A DNA stretch of 64,000 nucleotides from Planctomycetota bacterium (lineage in GTDB: Bacteria; Planctomycetota; UBA1135; UBA2386): contig JADJPQ010000004.1 of the NCBI GenBank assembly GCA_016713175.1, positions 558,001-622,000 on the forward strand, in the 5' to 3' direction. A program made the translations under genes and the position numbers. Under the pieces are notes generated by a model. The model was not told where the DNA came from, searched no databases, and saw nothing but the letters and a program-made list of their open reading frames with translations. Position 1 is the first letter of the stretch, and the number at the start of each line of letters is the position of its first letter. Shown piece after piece: positions 54,173 through 62,431 of this stretch.

Positions 54173-54553
54173 CTACGGCAGCAATTGGTCTACGTGCGCT
54201 CGGTGTGATCCACCGCCGCACTCGACTTCCACAAAGAGCCGGTGTCTGCCAAGCGCATCCACGGACACGTAGTCAACCTGCATCGCCGACAATGGCAGCG
54301 CACTTTCGATGTATCCCACGGGCCAGTCGTCGAACTCCACCCGCCACCGCCCTGCCTTCCTGCCCGTGGTGCGACACTGCAAAGACGTGCCCGGAGCCAG
54401 CGACTCGAGCAAGAACGGCCCGTACCAGCAGCCAAACCCCATCACCTCGTACCGCCGACCCTGGGCCGCAGGTTCCGCGGCCACGCCGAGCCAAGGCATC
54501 GACGCCGGCAGCAGGAGCATCTTGGTCACGAACTGACGTCGATCCGATTTCAT
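54173..54553 (-). CDS. small exported protein (HIRAN-like?) in the RT-like operon
   Basis: The 126-residue protein starts MKSDRRQFVTKMLLLPASMP; the RRQFVTK box followed by a hydrophobic stretch ending AAEPAA looks like a twin-arginine signal. The mature part reads YEVMGFGCWYGPFLLESLAP, GTSLQCRTTGRKAGRWRVEF, DDWPVGYIESALPL. Its pattern of a size-limited beta barrel with G.....L......G..L...........V...... .GYI.. recalls HIRAN domains, but this is tentative. Its ATG overlaps the RT-like gene's TGA (ATGA), so it is the third gene of that operon. Its role is unknown. Confidence 0.62.
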   Translation of the reverse strand: MKSDRRQFVTKMLLLPASMPWLGVAAEPAAQGRRYEVMGFGCWYGPFLLESLAPGTSLQCRTTGRKAGRWRVEFDDWPVGYIESALPLSAMQVDYVSVDALGRHRLFVEVECGGGSHRAHVDQLLP

Positions 54554-56271
54554 TTGCCGCGCTCCTTGATCCGGTTGCGCAGATACACAGCCAAACCTTC
54601 CATCGGCCCGGAACCGGCAAACGCGTCGAGGCGCGCCGGCGCCAGCCCAAGACGCAGTTCAGCGAAATACGCCGCCATGGCGAGAAAACGATCCGCTCCC
54701 ACCTGCCCCGACGGCCGCAAGACCTGTTCGGCAAGCCGCCGAACGTCGTCGGTGGCGGTGGCGTGGCGGAAGAAAAGCACAGCGGCCTGTGCCCAGACGT
54801 ACCACTGCACCGAATCACGCTTGCTGAGCACCGTGTGCGCGAACGCGATCTCCGGCGCGCCAGCCGTCGAAACGTCTGTCAGCAGGCGCAGGATCCAATG
54901 CTGTTCCCACGGCGAAACCGCGCTCGCGGTCAAGCGGTGACGCAAGCGGGCAAGCATTGCCGTTTGCGCATCGAGTGAGTTCCGGTAGTTGCGCCCCCGC
55001 TCGCTCATCGCGGCGGTCTCCGAGGGCAGCAGCAAGCAGTCGCTGCGGCGACCGAAGTTCGCCAACCGCAGCAGTTCGAACACGGCACTGAGCTGTGGCG
55101 CAGAGTCCGGCGTCGCGGCGATGCGGCTGCACAGATGCAGCCAGGCGGGGGCACATGCAGCGAACCGGTAGCGCGTGACCGCATCGGTGGTCTCCCAGCT
55201 TATCTTGAGCAGCGCGTCAGCCAGGATCGCAGTCTCATCATCATCGGCCCCCCGCGTGTCTTCGGCGTCCAGGTTGAACGACACCACTCGCTGCCGCCGC
55301 TTCAGGCCGAGCTTGCCGAGTTCACGATCGAAGTCGCGCTCGAATGCCGCAACGTCGAACCCCTGCGCAGCCCGCTCGTCGCCGAGCTGTTCGAATACGA
55401 AGTATTCGTCGCGGCAGCGGAAGAACAGCACGCGGCCCTTGCGCAACCAGTCGTCGATCGGAGCCAAGTAGCTTGCCAGCAAAAACCCGTTGGCGTCGTC
55501 TACTGACACGAAACCATCCGGGCGCGTCGCCAGCGCGTTCAACACGTCGCCGTAGAAACGTGCGTGCCCTTGCTGCCAACCGGCGCTCTGCAACCATTCG
55601 AGCAGCTTCTTCCGCGGCACTGAATCGGCGAACGATTCGATGTCGTACCAACGGAACGCGAGCCCCTCGAACCCGGCCGATTCACAGAGTTCGGCCACCT
55701 TCGACAAGACGGTGTATGTGCCGTCCTCTCCAGTCCCAAACACGGCCGACGGCGCCGCGCTCGCATCGCGCTGCTCGTGCGCCGAATCGAACAGCGGTTG
55801 GTTCTCGTCGGTGGGCGCTCCGGTGTCGTCCGAGAACATTCCCGCTGCCTGCCACGAGGTTTCGGCTGCCTCGGCGAAGTAATCGATCGTCCAATACGGC
55901 GCGGTGTCGGGCTTGACCCCTGGCGGCAGATACTCGAACCCGAACGTCTTGTCGGCCACCAGACGGCGCTGCAACGGCCGCGCCTGCGACGCAATCACGT
56001 CGGCGAGCACCACGCGGAACGGCAGAGGCAGGTACGCCGCAGTGAACTTGCGGCCGCCAAGCGAGTGGATCTCGATCGCGGTGGCGCCCGCCGCATCTAC
56101 TTCCCTGCTGCGGATCGCCGCCTGGCTCGCAGCGACCACCGCGGCCTGATCCAGATCCTGGTAGCAGATCGGATCGGCAATCCAGTCGTCGTACTGATCC
56201 ACATCGATAACCGAACGTAGCACGTCGGCGACACGGAACCCACGGTAGCCGTCAGGCAGATTGATCTTCAT
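54550..56271 (-). CDS. reverse-transcriptase-like protein with altered YxDD box and helical C-terminal domain
   Basis: The 573-residue protein shows RT motifs in order. The finger region has RKFTAAYLPLPFRVVLADVI then RRLVADKTFGFEYL (about 73-114). Motif A is FRWYDIESFADSVPRKKLL, Asp210. A motif B-like segment is DDANGFLLASYLAPIDDWL (258-276). Motif C is RCRDEYFVF (about 285-293), where YxDD reads CRDE, so the second catalytic Asp is Glu. After a thumb-like part, residues 310-573 are helical. This architecture resembles the Abi/unknown-group (UG) RTs used in phage defence rather than group II intron, retron or DGR enzymes. Start 56271 has GGAG upstream and overlaps the preceding gene by 20 bp. 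Polymerase activity is uncertain because of the D-to-E change. Confidence 0.72.
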   Translation of the reverse strand: MKINLPDGYRGFRVADVLRSVIDVDQYDDWIADPICYQDLDQAAVVAASQAAIRSREVDAAGATAIEIHSLGGRKFTAAYLPLPFRVVLADVIASQARPLQRRLVADKTFGFEYLPPGVKPDTAPYWTIDYFAEAAETSWQAAGMFSDDTGAPTDENQPLFDSAHEQRDASAAPSAVFGTGEDGTYTVLSKVAELCESAGFEGLAFRWYDIESFADSVPRKKLLEWLQSAGWQQGHARFYGDVLNALATRPDGFVSVDDANGFLLASYLAPIDDWLRKGRVLFFRCRDEYFVFEQLGDERAAQGFDVAAFERDFDRELGKLGLKRRQRVVSFNLDAEDTRGADDDETAILADALLKISWETTDAVTRYRFAACAPAWLHLCSRIAATPDSAPQLSAVFELLRLANFGRRSDCLLLPSETAAMSERGRNYRNSLDAQTAMLARLRHRLTASAVSPWEQHWILRLLTDVSTAGAPEIAFAHTVLSKRDSVQWYVWAQAAVLFFRHATATDDVRRLAEQVLRPSGQVGADRFLAMAAYFAELRLGLAPARLDAFAGSGPMEGLAVYLRNRIKERGK

Positions 56272-57516
56272 CACCTTTCTCCTGCTTGCCAACCAGCGTA
56301 GCAGTGGCATCGAACGCAGCGAACGCCGGCAGCACGGTGCCACCGACGGCCGCCAGCGCGAACGAGAGCCACGGCCGCAGACGGTCAGGGCCAGAGACCA
56401 TCGCCAATGCAGCGTCCACGGCTGGCGCCAGAACGCCGGCGATGCCCGTCGCCAGCACCGCCATCGCTATCAACAGGCGCACGGTCAGCAGGCGGCGACG
56501 ACCAAACGACCACAACGCGGTGCAGGCGGCAAGGCTCGCCATGCGCCACGATCGATCCGTTGGCACACGACGGTCGTCGACTAGCGCCGTGCCACCCTCC
56601 CACGCACTTCGCAGCGCGACCGCGAGCTGCTGCCGCCGCTCGTCGCTCTTAGCCCAAGTGCCGAGATACACAGTGTCGAGGCCACCTCCGCGCGCGTGCT
56701 GGATCGATCCGAGCAGCGTGGCGCCCAAGATCCGGTGCAACGACAGCGCTGGCGATTCCTGCAACAACAACGGCATCGCCGCCGAGCGACATCCGTGCTC
56801 GCGGGCCGCCGCGAGCGCGGCCGCGACGTAGCGCGCGAACCGCTGTTCGTCAAACTCGGCAGAGCTGGCCCCCGGTCGGCCACGCACCGCAACGCCGATC
56901 AGCGCCAGCACGCCAGTGCGGCGACCGAACGCGGAAGTCGGCGGCAGCGTGTACGCCACCACCTGGCCGGGCAAGAACGGCGCCATGCGGGGCATCGTGG
57001 CCCGGACGAACGCCACCGCTATGCCGAGCTCCGAATCAGCCGGCGGCTCGTCCGGCCCCGTGGGCGCAACAGCCGTCGTAATCACCGACATCGTGGCGTT
57101 GGCGGAGGTCGGGCCGAGCATCGCCTCGACGATTGTCGTGTACCAAACGAGCGGGCATTGCTCCGGCGTGCAGTCGGCGTGCAGCGGAAAGATGACCGCG
57201 TCGCGCGGGGCTGGCCACGCGGCTGGCGGCGACGCCACGACTTCGTTGGCGGTCGCCCGCACCGAGGTGCGGCCGATCCGCGCGACCTCCGGGCTCGCGT
57301 CGAGGGCCCCGTTCGCTGCCGGCGGCCTGGTTACCGCCGCATCCGTCAGTACGGGTGCACGACAAAGGACAGCACGGCCGAGGCGGCGACGAGCAACAGT
57401 GCCCACGCGAACGTGACTCGGCGCGCGAGCAGGCCTGACAAGCTGCCACGGTGGTGCACCGCTTGGCTCGCCGCGGCCTTCGGCTCGGCGTTCTTGCGTT
57501 TGCGACGACGCACCAT
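56252..57516 (-). CDS. membrane protein with internal macro-like domain, first gene of the RT-like operon (one frameshift)
   Basis: The start at 57516 gives MVRRRKRKN, a basic head and a membrane helix (FAWALLLVAASAVLSFVV). The frame then stops at 57346 (VHPY-stop), but the neighbouring frame continues without a start codon as TDAAVTRPPAANGALDASPE. One base is missing near 57350, giving about 421 residues. The middle soluble part (YTTIVEAMLGPTSANATMSV, REHGCRSAAMPLLLQESPAL, SLHRILGATLLGSI) has a strand-helix rhythm reminiscent of macro domains; this is tentative. Two or three helices close the C-terminus (LLIAMAVLATGIAGVLAP, FALAAVGGTVLPAFAAF). It overlaps the RT-like gene by 20 bp, so the two are coexpressed. 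It could be a membrane effector or anchor. Confidence 0.6.
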
Positions 57517-57518
57517 GG

Positions 57519-57680
57519 TTACGACTCGCGGACGCGCACCGCCGCGGCACAGGCAGAGTAGACGACAGACCGCGATTCCGCGCAGTGGACGGCGACGAAC
57601 TTCTGCACACGCTTGGAATCGTGGATGGAGAAGTTGTCGAGGACGACGTGGATGGCCTTGGCTGACGAGTGCTTGTCGGC
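57519..57680 (-). pseudogene. IS630-type transposase remnant
   Basis: About 50 codons ending in TAA read SSAKAIHVVLDNFSIHDSKR then VQKFVAVHCAESRSV. This is the DDE_3/IS630 segment around the second catalytic Asp (VLDN..IH.....V..F). The rest of the transposase is missing. Its stop lies 2 bp before the ATG of the RT operon's first gene, so the operon begins at the edge of a mobile-element scar. Confidence 0.68.
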
Positions 57681-57767
57681 GGGGCTTCTGCCCGTAGAGC
57701 CGAATTGCGCACGGACCCGTGCTGTGCGAGAATCGAAGGCGTCGTTTCCTGGTCTCCGATGGGCGGG

Positions 57768-58079
57768 TTACGGGCCGAGCTGCTGCAGCGGCAAGGCATC
57801 GGTGGCGTGGTCGTGCGACACGCGCGGTGCGGAAAGGAACAGGCGGACCGGATCCGCCCGGTCGGGGAACTCCTGGGCGGGGTCGAAGGTCAGCAGTGAG
57901 ACCACCTCGCGCCGCAGCAGGAGATCGGCGCCGCATTCGCCGGCAAGGAACGCATGGCGCTCTGCCTCCGGCAATGCGGCGGCGCGCTCGAACAGATCTT
58001 TGACGCGTTCCGCGGACACGACGTCAGATTGTGCCAGTGCCCGGGCGACGTGGAAACTCCACCGACCGCATTGGCGCAT
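57768..58079 (-). pseudogene. N-terminal remnant of a serine/threonine protein kinase
   Basis: The 103-residue frame contains VKDLFERAAALPEAERHAFL then AGECGADLLLRREVVSLL. This is the short helical segment found at the extreme N-terminus of many planctomycete and acidobacterial Pkn2-type kinases (V..LF..A..L....R..FL...C..D..LR.EV..LL). The kinase domain that should follow is missing; the frame ends in LQQLGP and IS debris lies on both sides. Confidence 0.6.
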
Positions 58080-58103
58080 GGGCGCGAGGTACCCCGGGGA
58101 TGG

Positions 58104-58330
58104 CCGTGCTGTCCGTTCTCTCGAACGCGGTAATCTGTCAGTTCTCTGGCGACGCCGGGCGCGGTTGCGGGAACATGCTCGGCCGAACTCGGCGCGCGCG
58201 TACACACCGTGACCCCGACGTCGTGCCCGAGACCGATCGTTCTCCCCTTTCCCGGTTCGCACCGTTGGGCGGTGCGGTGCCCACTCCAGCCGCCGACGCG
58301 AACTCGTGGTGCTGGTTGACGGAGGCGCGA
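58104..58330 (-). repeat. IS 3'-end remnant
   Basis: 58104-58215 matches the tandem units at 41319-41541 (CCGTGCTGTCCG, GGCGACGCCGGGCG, GCTCGGCCGAACTCGG). It continues into CCGAGACCGATCGTTCTCCCC, similar to sequence before the transposase end at 41550-41580. GCGAACTCGTGGTGCTGGT at 58298 recurs at 51860. It is the terminal part of a related IS without its transposase. Confidence 0.7.
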
Positions 58331-58700
58331 ACCGGTGCCGGGTGCCGTCGCCGGCCACTTCGCCGCCTGGATCCGCCGGGCCTGCGCCATCGCCTCGGCC
58401 ACGTGGAAGTGCAGTGACGCCAAGCCGTCCTGGGCAGCATCGCGGTCGGTGAAGCCGGCGAGCACCCGGTCGCTGGTTCCCGCCGCGGCGAGCGCGCGAG
58501 TGGCTGGCAGCAGCCTGTCCAGCGCCGGCAGCACCACGTCGTCGAGCATGTGCAGCACCTCGAACGCGATCTGCGGCACGATGAACGTGGTGTCGCTGCC
58601 GGCGGGTCGTGCCGAAGACGAAAGCCTGCGCCGAGTGGGGGCCATGCGGGCGTGGTGGGGAGTGCTCGCGTTGAGCGCCGCCAGCCGGGAGCATGTGCAC
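58331..58700. other. region with a possible minus-strand gene fragment
   Basis: No intact gene. On the minus strand about 90 codons are protein-like (FIVPQIAFEVLHMLDDVVLP, SLHFHVAEAMAQARRIQAAK) but have no clear start and no recognised family. GGGAG at 58690 is the ribosome site of the next plus-strand gene. Confidence 0.35.
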
Positions 58701-59810
58701 ATGCAACAGGATGACTGGATTGACGTCGGTTCCGTGGACGAACTCGCCAAGCGCCCTTTGCGGCAGGTCGTCGTCGGCAAGCGCTCGATCGCGCTGTCGT
58801 TCGCGGACGACCGGTTCGGTGCGATATCCGGCACCTGCAACCACGTCGGTGGCCCACTTGGCGACGGCAAGCTCGACGGCGACTACGTCGTGTGCCCGTG
58901 GCACTACTACAAGTTCGAGCGTACGAGCGGCGCCGGCGAACCGGGCTACGAAGCCGACTGCGTGCCCAAGCACGACGTCAAGGTCGAGGGCGGCCGCGTG
59001 CTGGTGAGCCGCGAGCCCGTGACGAAGCGCAGCAAATTGCCGCACGCCCCGCACCCTGTTGCGCGTGAGCCGGCGCGCCACGACGGCCCGCTCCGAGTGC
59101 TCGGCATTTCGGCCACCGCCATGGACCCGGCGCAACCGCGCACGTCGACCTCGGAACTGCTGCTCCAGAGTGCGCTCGACCACGCGCGCAGCTCCCTTGG
59201 GCTCGAAACGCAGCTGCTGCGCCTCGCGGCGCTGAAGTTCCGGGCGTGCGAGGGCTTCTATTCGAAGAGCGCGCGAGCATGCACGTGGCCGTGCTCGATC
59301 ACGCAAATGGATCCTGGGGACCAGATGGAGCAGGTCTACGAAGGGATCGTGCACTGGGCGGACGTCATACTGGTGGCAACGCCGATTCGCTGGGGTGCTC
59401 CGAGCTCGCTCTACCAGAAGATGATCGAGCGCATGAACTGCGTGCAGAACCAGATCACGATCCAGGACCGCGTGCTGATCCGCGACAAAGTCGCCGGCTT
59501 CATCATCACGGGTGGTCAGGACAACGTGCAGGCGGTGGCCGGCTCACTGCTGGGGTTCTTCGCCGAGATCGGCTGCGTGTTCCCGCCGTTCCCCTACGTC
59601 GCGCACAGCCGCGGCTGGTCGGCCGAGGACATGGAGAACAACGTGCGTGCCGTGCAGGACAGTGCCGAACTTCGAGCCGGCACGAAAGGGCTGCTCGAAC
59701 GCGCGGTCGCGCTTGCGCAGCGCCTGCGCGAGACCGCGACTTGCCCTTCCAGGTTGCCACGCGGCGGCCGCAAAGCGCATCGGCAACGGCCCGGTGATGG
59801 GAGCGCGTAG
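58701..59810 (+). CDS. Rieske [2Fe-2S] plus NADPH-dependent FMN reductase fusion protein
   Basis: The 369-residue protein has an N-terminal Rieske domain (about 1-100) with the cluster motifs CNHVGG and CPWHYY. A flavodoxin-like FMN reductase domain follows (about 125-350): LRVLGISATAMDPAQPRTST, then IVHWADVILVATPIRWGAPS and GFIITGGQDNVQAVAGSLLG. A chain joining ferredoxin-type and flavin-reductase modules suggests electron transfer from NAD(P)H through flavin to the 2Fe-2S centre. The partner is not known. The start at 58701 (MQQDDWIDVGSVDEL) follows GGGAG at good spacing; an in-frame ATG at 58644 is possible. The final 30 residues are basic and poorly conserved-looking. Confidence 0.85.
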   Translation: MQQDDWIDVGSVDELAKRPLRQVVVGKRSIALSFADDRFGAISGTCNHVGGPLGDGKLDGDYVVCPWHYYKFERTSGAGEPGYEADCVPKHDVKVEGGRVLVSREPVTKRSKLPHAPHPVAREPARHDGPLRVLGISATAMDPAQPRTSTSELLLQSALDHARSSLGLETQLLRLAALKFRACEGFYSKSARACTWPCSITQMDPGDQMEQVYEGIVHWADVILVATPIRWGAPSSLYQKMIERMNCVQNQITIQDRVLIRDKVAGFIITGGQDNVQAVAGSLLGFFAEIGCVFPPFPYVAHSRGWSAEDMENNVRAVQDSAELRAGTKGLLERAVALAQRLRETATCPSRLPRGGRKAHRQRPGDGSA

Positions 59811-59986
59811 GGCACGGCTCCGTTCGTTCGCGAGAAGCGGTTCGAGTGGTGCCGGGTTCAGCCTGCGGTGCGAATTCGGCGCGCCGGTGACGGCGCGGGC
59901 CGACCATCTACTTGGTCGGCCCGGGCAGCCGGATCCCGTCGCCACGTCGCCGAGCGGGATGCGTGCGAGACGCCGCCGCCGCCCGC

Positions 59987-61327
59987 CTAGGGCGTGCGCG
60001 CGCCGATCCACAGGGCCACGGCATTGCTGAGCAACCACTGGCGGCTGTTCGAATCGGGCCGGTGGGCGAACGCCTGCTGGAAGAGCCGCATCCCGCGCAA
60101 CGGCGCGGCCGCCGGCACGTTCATGCTCCACGACGCCGTTCCGCCCGAACTCATCACCAGCCACGATGCCTGCACGTCGGTGTAGAGGACACAGTCGGGC
60201 ATCCCGAACGACGACATCTCGGCCGGCAGTTCGAGGAACCAGTAGCGGGTGTCGGAGAAGCCGAGGACGAACACGCACGGCTGGCTCGTCGGCGCCGGGA
60301 CGGACAGCGTCGCGGTCAGCGGCTCGCCGAGCCACGGCTCGGTCGTCGCCAGGTGCGTGGGCCAGCAGGGACTGCCGAAGGTGGCCTGGCTGGCCGGCGA
60401 CGGGCTGCCGCGGTAGCTCCAGAGGTCCTGACGCAACGGGCCGGCGCCGATGAATCCACCGAATGCCAGCGTGCGTTCCGCCACTTCGTCGAACACGAGT
60501 CCGTGCCGGGCGCGCGCGGGCGGCGCCGTGTCGGTGTGGATCTGGGCCCAGAAGGCCCCGTTCCACTCCCAGGTGGGGTCGTCGGCCGAGCTGCGTTGGT
60601 AGCCCCCGTGCATGACGATGACGCGGCGAGCCGCATCGAACGCCATCCGGTGGCCGTAGCGCGAGTCTGGACCGCCGCTGCTCGGGCGTGGGGTCCAGGT
60701 CAGGCCATCCCACTCCCAAGGCGATGCTTCCACGAAGCCGGTATCGCCGCGGCCGCCGAACATCATCACGCGCGCCCGCGCGGCGTCGAACGCCATCGCA
60801 TGGCTCATCCGGGGCGTCGGCGCGGTCGGCGGCAGGCGCTCGACCCAGTCGCTGCCGTCCCACTCCCAGGTGTCGGCCAGGAACGTGCTGACGCCGCGCT
60901 GGCCGCCGAACAGCACGCAGCGAGCCCGCGCGGCGTCGAACGCCATCGCGTAGCCATCGCGGGCCGGCGGGACGTGCGCTGGCGTCTGCAGCAACCAGTC
61001 GGAACCGTCCCATTCCCACGTCCCGGCGCCGAACAGCACGGCGCGACCGCGACCCGAATCGTAGGTCAGTCCCGCGCCGCCCCCGGGCGGTGCGTGGGCT
61101 GGTTGCACCTCCTGCCAATGGCCGTCCTGCAGCAGCCAGGTGTCATTGCCACCCGTGCCCCCGAGCAGGACGGTCGTCGCGCGCAGGCGGTCGTAGACCA
61201 TGCCGAAGTCGGCTCGTGGCGATGGGCTGATCGGTGGCGTGATCTCGAACCACTGCGGTGGCGGCTGGGCTGACAGCACGACCGTCAGCAGAACCGGGAC
61301 CGAAGCGGCGGTGAGGATGGCGCGCAT
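59987..61327 (-). CDS. secreted kelch-like repeat protein
   Basis: The 446-residue protein starts MRAILTAASVPVLLTVVLSA, a signal peptide. It has at least five kelch-like blades of the form R..H.MAFDAARAR..MFGG..............WEWDG..W: YAMAFDAARARCVLFGGQRG, HAMAFDAARARVMMFGGRGD, HRMAFDAARRVIVMHGGYQR, HGLVFDEVAERTLAFGGFIG. The C-terminal domain (ATFGSPCWPTHLATTEPWLG...) with a cysteine pair resembles the tail of the other exported proteins. It is probably an extracellular beta-propeller; ligand unknown. It is convergent with the Rieske fusion gene. Confidence 0.85.
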   Translation of the reverse strand: MRAILTAASVPVLLTVVLSAQPPPQWFEITPPISPSPRADFGMVYDRLRATTVLLGGTGGNDTWLLQDGHWQEVQPAHAPPGGGAGLTYDSGRGRAVLFGAGTWEWDGSDWLLQTPAHVPPARDGYAMAFDAARARCVLFGGQRGVSTFLADTWEWDGSDWVERLPPTAPTPRMSHAMAFDAARARVMMFGGRGDTGFVEASPWEWDGLTWTPRPSSGGPDSRYGHRMAFDAARRVIVMHGGYQRSSADDPTWEWNGAFWAQIHTDTAPPARARHGLVFDEVAERTLAFGGFIGAGPLRQDLWSYRGSPSPASQATFGSPCWPTHLATTEPWLGEPLTATLSVPAPTSQPCVFVLGFSDTRYWFLELPAEMSSFGMPDCVLYTDVQASWLVMSSGGTASWSMNVPAAAPLRGMRLFQQAFAHRPDSNSRQWLLSNAVALWIGARTP

Positions 61328-61416
61328 GGCTGCAACTGGGCCACTTCGGCCACGGATTCCCATGGGCCATTGGGCCCGGCCGGGCGCCACAGAGGCGGCA
61401 GGCCCCGGGGGGTGGG

Positions 61417-62331
61417 TCAGGTCTCGTGCCTGGCCGGGACCTGCGCGTTCACCGCCGACAGCACGCACGTCCGCAACCAGCGATGGGCGGTGTCGCCGTC
61501 GAGGCGCGGGTGCCAGAGCAGCGAGACTCTCATCGCCGGCATCGACACGGGCAGCGCGAACGTCGCCATACCCTCCAGTAGCACCCCGCTGTGGTGGAGC
61601 GGCACGGTGGCGACGAGGTCGGAGCGGCGCGCCACCGCCAGCGCGGTGGCGAAACCGCCGACGACCGCCGTGATCCGGCGTTCCAGCCCCTGGCGTTGCA
61701 GTTCCGCGTCGATCGGGCCACGTTCGAGGACCCGGCGGGCCACGGCGATGTGGTCGCAGCCGGCGTAGCGCGCGGCCGTCACCTTGCCGCGAGCGAGCGG
61801 GTGGCCGTCGTGCACGGCGCCGACGAGGTGGTCCTCGAAGAGCGTGCGCGCCCGCAACTCCGGGCCGGTCTCGTCGTCGATCACGCCGGTCTCGAGGTCG
61901 ACCGTGCCATCGCGCAACAGCGCACTGTCCTTGCCGAGCTTCGGCAGGAACCGCAGCGTGACCCCGGGCGCCTCCGCGACCACGCGCGCGATCAGGGCGG
62001 GGCCGAAGTTCTCGACGAAGCCCTCGCTCGTGCGCAGCGTGAACGCGCGCGCGAGCCGGCGGACGTCGAGCTGCTCGCCGGGTTGCAGGACTTCCTGCAC
62101 CTCGCGGACGAGTCGTGCCACCCGGTCGCGCAGTTCGAGTGCCCGCGGCGATGGCACGAGCACGCGTCCGGCCTGCACGAGCAGCGGATCGCCGGTCGTC
62201 GCGCGCAGCCGCGCCAGCGCCCGGCTCATCGCCGACGGGCTGAGCCGCAGCCGCCTGGCGGCCCGCGCCACGCTCTGCTCGACCAACAGCACGTCGAGCA
62301 CGACGAGCAGGTTGAGGTCGGGGCCGGCCAT
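61417..62331 (-). CDS. LysR family transcriptional regulator
   Basis: The 304-residue protein starts MAGPDLNLLVVLDVLLVEQS and has the LysR helix-turn-helix (VARAARRLRLSPSAMSRALA, RLRATTGDPLLVQAGRVLVP), followed by a type 2 periplasmic-binding-like effector domain. Length is standard. It is divergent from the MFS gene with 100 bp between starts, the classical arrangement for a LysR regulator controlling the neighbouring transporter in response to its substrate. Confidence 0.93.
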   Translation of the reverse strand: MAGPDLNLLVVLDVLLVEQSVARAARRLRLSPSAMSRALARLRATTGDPLLVQAGRVLVPSPRALELRDRVARLVREVQEVLQPGEQLDVRRLARAFTLRTSEGFVENFGPALIARVVAEAPGVTLRFLPKLGKDSALLRDGTVDLETGVIDDETGPELRARTLFEDHLVGAVHDGHPLARGKVTAARYAGCDHIAVARRVLERGPIDAELQRQGLERRITAVVGGFATALAVARRSDLVATVPLHHSGVLLEGMATFALPVSMPAMRVSLLWHPRLDGDTAHRWLRTCVLSAVNAQVPARHET

Positions 62332-62431
62332 GTGCTGGCAGCATAGGAACGGCAGGCATGGCGTCCAACGCACACGTGCCGTGCGTCCGGTGCGCCTTCC
62401 GCCGCCGCGGTGGCGGCCTAGCTTGCCGGTG

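Noticed and set aside
57360..57375. IS-end motif CCGTGCTGTCC inside the RT-operon membrane gene
   Set aside because: Only an 11-base match, without the flanking repeat sequence seen at the real IS ends; likely chance.
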